Shown piece after piece: positions 62,146 through 64,000 of a stretch of 64,000 nucleotides of DNA (position 1 is its first letter; every line of letters starts with the position of its first letter). Both the position numbers and the translations under genes were made by a program. The stretch lies in contig NZ_LWLE01000033.1 of assembly GCF_001905125.1 (NCBI RefSeq), positions 369,234 to 433,233 of the forward strand. The letters run 5' to 3'. The DNA comes from Streptomyces sp. TSRI0281 (GTDB lineage: Bacteria; Actinomycetota; Actinomycetes; Streptomycetales; Streptomycetaceae). Below the pieces are notes generated by a model that had not been told where the DNA came from, searched no databases, and worked only from the letters and a program-made list of their open reading frames with translations.

Positions 62146-62190
62146 GGGCCGGCCCTCGGCGCGGGATGTGCGCCCCGAGGGTATGCGCTG

Positions 62191-62233
62191 TGCGCAAGGG
62201 CGCAGTCCGAATGACGGACTGCGCCCTTGCGCA
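62191..62233 (+). terminator. trpD terminator
   Basis: Perfect 19-base arms (62191-62209 and 62215-62233) with a five-base loop. Confidence 0.9.
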
Positions 62234-62260
62234 TGCCGGTACGTATGGCAAGATGCTGCG

Positions 62261-62375
62261 CAGGTCATGAGTGACAGCGACTACGGCCCCGGCCCGCTGT
62301 CCGGCAACCCTCCGTCCGTGGCGGGGTGCCCCGGGTGAAGACCAGGCCGTAGGCAGCGAGGTCTGCGGCAAGCGC
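62261..62375 (+). ncRNA. SAM-IV-type riboswitch
   Basis: The element starts GGTCATGAGTGACAGCG (62263) and closes P1 with GACC at 62340-62343. The core CCGGCAACCCTCC, GGGGTGCC and CCGGGTGAAGACC matches the SAM-IV consensus of Actinomycetales in sequence and order, and the GGCCGTAGGCAGCG 3' part follows. SAM-IV riboswitches bind S-adenosylmethionine and turn off sulfur amino acid genes. The next gene, about 180 bases downstream, is a class-V aminotransferase/desulfurase. Confidence 0.85.
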
Positions 62376-62434
62376 GGGCCCCTCGGCATTGTTGAATGCC
62401 AACCCCCGGGGTCCTGGTCCCTAGGGAGCCTCTT

Positions 62435-62455
62435 GTGAGCAAGCGAATGCGTTAG
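62435..62455 (+). CDS. Six-codon leader ORF
   Basis: GTG at 62435 reads M-S-K-R-M-R then TAG (62453-62455). AGGGAG lies six bases upstream, so it is well placed for translation. The stop overlaps the start of a hairpin (62454-62468). Position between the riboswitch and the main gene suggests a regulatory leader peptide; this is inference. Confidence 0.45.
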   Translation: MSKRMR

Positions 62456-62468
62456 GGCCTCCGGCCCT
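62454..62468 (+). terminator. Short hairpin with pyrimidine tail in the riboswitch leader
   Basis: AGGGCC-TCC-GGCCCT forms a six-base-pair stem. A C/T-rich tract including CTTCCTTCTTTTTCCC follows about 20 bases later. It may be an attenuator or part of the expression platform. Confidence 0.5.
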
Positions 62469-62554
62469 CTTCCGCGCACCCTTCCTTCTTTTTCCCGCGC
62501 TGCCGCGTATCCGCCGGCGCGAGGAATTCGCCTGCCTTGTTACGGGAGTTCGCC

Positions 62555-63931
62555 ATGTCTGTCTCCACCGCTGCCGCCGACCAGTCCATTTGTGCACCGC
62601 TGCCGGTTCTGGGTAAGAACGTCACTGTTCCGCTGGTTACGGGCGGAGAAGTCACCTATGCCGCCCTCGACTACGCGGCGAGCGCCCCGGCGCTCCAGCG
62701 GGTGTGGGACGACGTCGCGGCGTACGCCCCGTACTACGGCAGTGTCCACCGGGGCGCCGGGTACCTTTCGCAGCTCTCCACCGACCTGTTCGAGAACAGC
62801 CGCACGGTCGTCGCGGAGTTCCTCGGCTGCCGTGCCGAGGACCAGGTGATCTTCACCCGCTCGACCACGGACTCGCTCAACCTGCTGGCGGCCGTACTCC
62901 CCGCCGACTGCCAGGTGTTCGTGTACGAGACCGAGCACCACGCCTCCCTGCTGCCCTGGCGCGACGCCCGGGTCACCTACCTCAACGCGCCGCGCACCCC
63001 GGCCCAGGCCGTCGAGACCCTGGAGCGGGCGCTCGCCGACCGCGACCCCTACGGCCCGGCCCTGGTCTGTGTCACCGGCGCCTCCAACGTCACCGGTGAA
63101 CTGTGGCCGGTGAAGGAACTGGCCGCCGCCGCCCACGCGCACGGCGCCCGGATCGTCCTGGACGCCGCCCAGCTCGCCCCGCACCACCCCGTCGACATCG
63201 CCGAGCTGGACGTCGACTGGGTCGCCTTCTCCGGGCACAAGCTCTACGCGCCGTTCGGCTCGGGCGTCCTCGCGGGCCGCGCGGACTGGCTCCGGGCCGC
63301 GGAGCCGTACCTGGCCGGCGGTGGCGCCTCCCGCAAGGTCGCCCGGCGCACCGACGGCGGTGTGGACGTGGACTGGCACACCACCGCCGCCCGCCACGAG
63401 GCCGGTTCGCCCAACGTCATCGGCGTCTACTCCATCGCCTCCGCCTGCAAGGCGCTGACCGAGGCGGGCTTCGACAACCTGGTCGCCCGTGAGCAGCGGC
63501 TCGTCGCCGAGGTCCGCGCGGGTCTCGCCGAGGTCCCCGAGGTCAGGGTGCTCTCGCTGTTCGGCGACGACGCCCCGCGGGTCGGCGTGATCTCCTTCGT
63601 GGTGGAGGGCTGGAACAGCTCGCACTTCGCCGCCGCGCTCTCCGCGGAGTACGGCATCGGGGTCCGCGACGGCCTCTTCTGCGCGCACCCGCTGATCCGC
63701 ACCCTGCTGGGCAGCGACCCGCAGGACCCGGGGGAGTGCGGTGCGCCGGAGGCGGAGCCGGGCGAGCGCTCGCTCAACGCGATCCGGGTCAGCTTCGGCG
63801 CCGGTACGCCGGACGAGCATGTCGAGCGTTTCGTACGGGCGGTCAAGGAGCTGGTCCGCGAGGGCGCCCAGTGGAAGTACCGCACCGAGGGCGGCCGCTG
63901 CGTCCCGGACCGGGGCGCGGCGCAGGTCTGA
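62555..63931 (+). CDS. Class-V aminotransferase / cysteine desulfurase-like protein
   Basis: This encodes 458 residues from ATG 62555, with GGGAG before it. PLP Lys is in VAFSGHKLYAPFGSGVLAGR; YETEHHASLLPW and VLDAAQLAPHHPVDI are the usual cofactor contacts. The fold is SufS/CsdA-like, but the persulfide Cys expected near RxGxxC is not clear (VRDGLFCAHPLIRTL could supply one). SAM-IV control suggests a sulfur amino acid role, perhaps cysteine or methionine salvage. Exact reaction unknown. Confidence 0.9.
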   Translation: MSVSTAAADQSICAPLPVLGKNVTVPLVTGGEVTYAALDYAASAPALQRVWDDVAAYAPYYGSVHRGAGYLSQLSTDLFENSRTVVAEFLGCRAEDQVIFTRSTTDSLNLLAAVLPADCQVFVYETEHHASLLPWRDARVTYLNAPRTPAQAVETLERALADRDPYGPALVCVTGASNVTGELWPVKELAAAAHAHGARIVLDAAQLAPHHPVDIAELDVDWVAFSGHKLYAPFGSGVLAGRADWLRAAEPYLAGGGASRKVARRTDGGVDVDWHTTAARHEAGSPNVIGVYSIASACKALTEAGFDNLVAREQRLVAEVRAGLAEVPEVRVLSLFGDDAPRVGVISFVVEGWNSSHFAAALSAEYGIGVRDGLFCAHPLIRTLLGSDPQDPGECGAPEAEPGERSLNAIRVSFGAGTPDEHVERFVRAVKELVREGAQWKYRTEGGRCVPDRGAAQV

Positions 63932-63939
63932 GGGCCGGA

Positions 63940-63989
63940 TACGGCTTCGGCCGGGTACGGGCAGCCGCCCGTACCCGGCCGAAGCCGTA
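63940..63989 (+). terminator. 23-bp hairpin terminator at the window end
   Basis: Perfect 23-base arms (63940-63962 and 63967-63989) with a four-base loop lie after the desulfurase-like gene. Confidence 0.9.
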
Positions 63990-64000
63990 CCTGGTTACGC

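Overview
The window is a piece of a high-GC actinomycete chromosome, almost certainly Streptomyces. The signs are very GC-rich third codon positions, many GTG starts, GTGA/ATGA overlaps, GSI-beta glutamine synthetase with tandem GlnR-type boxes, a homodimeric AceE, a SAM-IV-type riboswitch and an actinobacterial cta/qcr respiratory cluster. Most of it is conserved core, in the gene order familiar from the Streptomyces chromosome centre. No tRNA, rRNA, intact IS element, prophage or CRISPR array was found.

Left part (1-8.7 kb): an edge-truncated ArsC-family gene, a small basic protein, a small lipoprotein, then a two-gene unit of unknown function (1428-2551) bracketed by copies of the same terminator sequence. 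Next come glnA with two GlnR-type boxes, an RDD membrane protein, a DUF4191-type membrane protein and the lipoate genes lipA and lipB. The middle-left (8.7-16.8 kb) holds an XRE-like regulator, a flavin amine oxidase, a TIGR01777 SDR-like protein, a GNAT enzyme, a divergent TetR/SDR pair, a DUF4240 protein and a WYL regulator.

Pyruvate/lipoyl block (16.9-25.9 kb): aceE, a FadR-type GntR regulator, a two-lipoyl E2 (sucB/aceF), lpdA and pepA, all on the minus strand. With lipA/lipB nearby, this region supplies the pyruvate dehydrogenase complex and its cofactor. Cobalamin and envelope block (26-37 kb): a GH114-like lipoprotein, cobS, membrane proteins, an MprF-like lipid aminoacyltransferase, cobT, a CobU fused to a PhnP-like domain, an HtrA-type lipoprotein protease, a methyltransferase that appears to start at CTG, and a DUF3043 membrane protein. 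Stress/efflux block (37-45 kb): pspA with a PspA-associated protein, a two-component system, a single-gene RND pump and an unknown protein.

Respiratory and Fe-S block (45-61 kb): nadA and erpA (divergent), a membrane-anchored protein, a PfkB kinase (adenosine-kinase-like), a cysteine desulfurase fused to a TusA domain, then ctaC-ctaD-ctaF, an L,D-transpeptidase lipoprotein, a degenerate receiver protein, and ctaE-qcrC-qcrA-qcrB. Together these encode the cytochrome bcc-aa3 supercomplex, with several Fe-S assembly functions beside it. Right end (61-64 kb): trpD, then a SAM-IV-type riboswitch, a six-codon leader ORF and a class-V aminotransferase/desulfurase.

The least explained items are the terminator-bracketed two-gene island near the left end, the riboswitch plus mini-ORF leader near the right end, the start-codon hairpin of ctaE, and the CTG-started methyltransferase.
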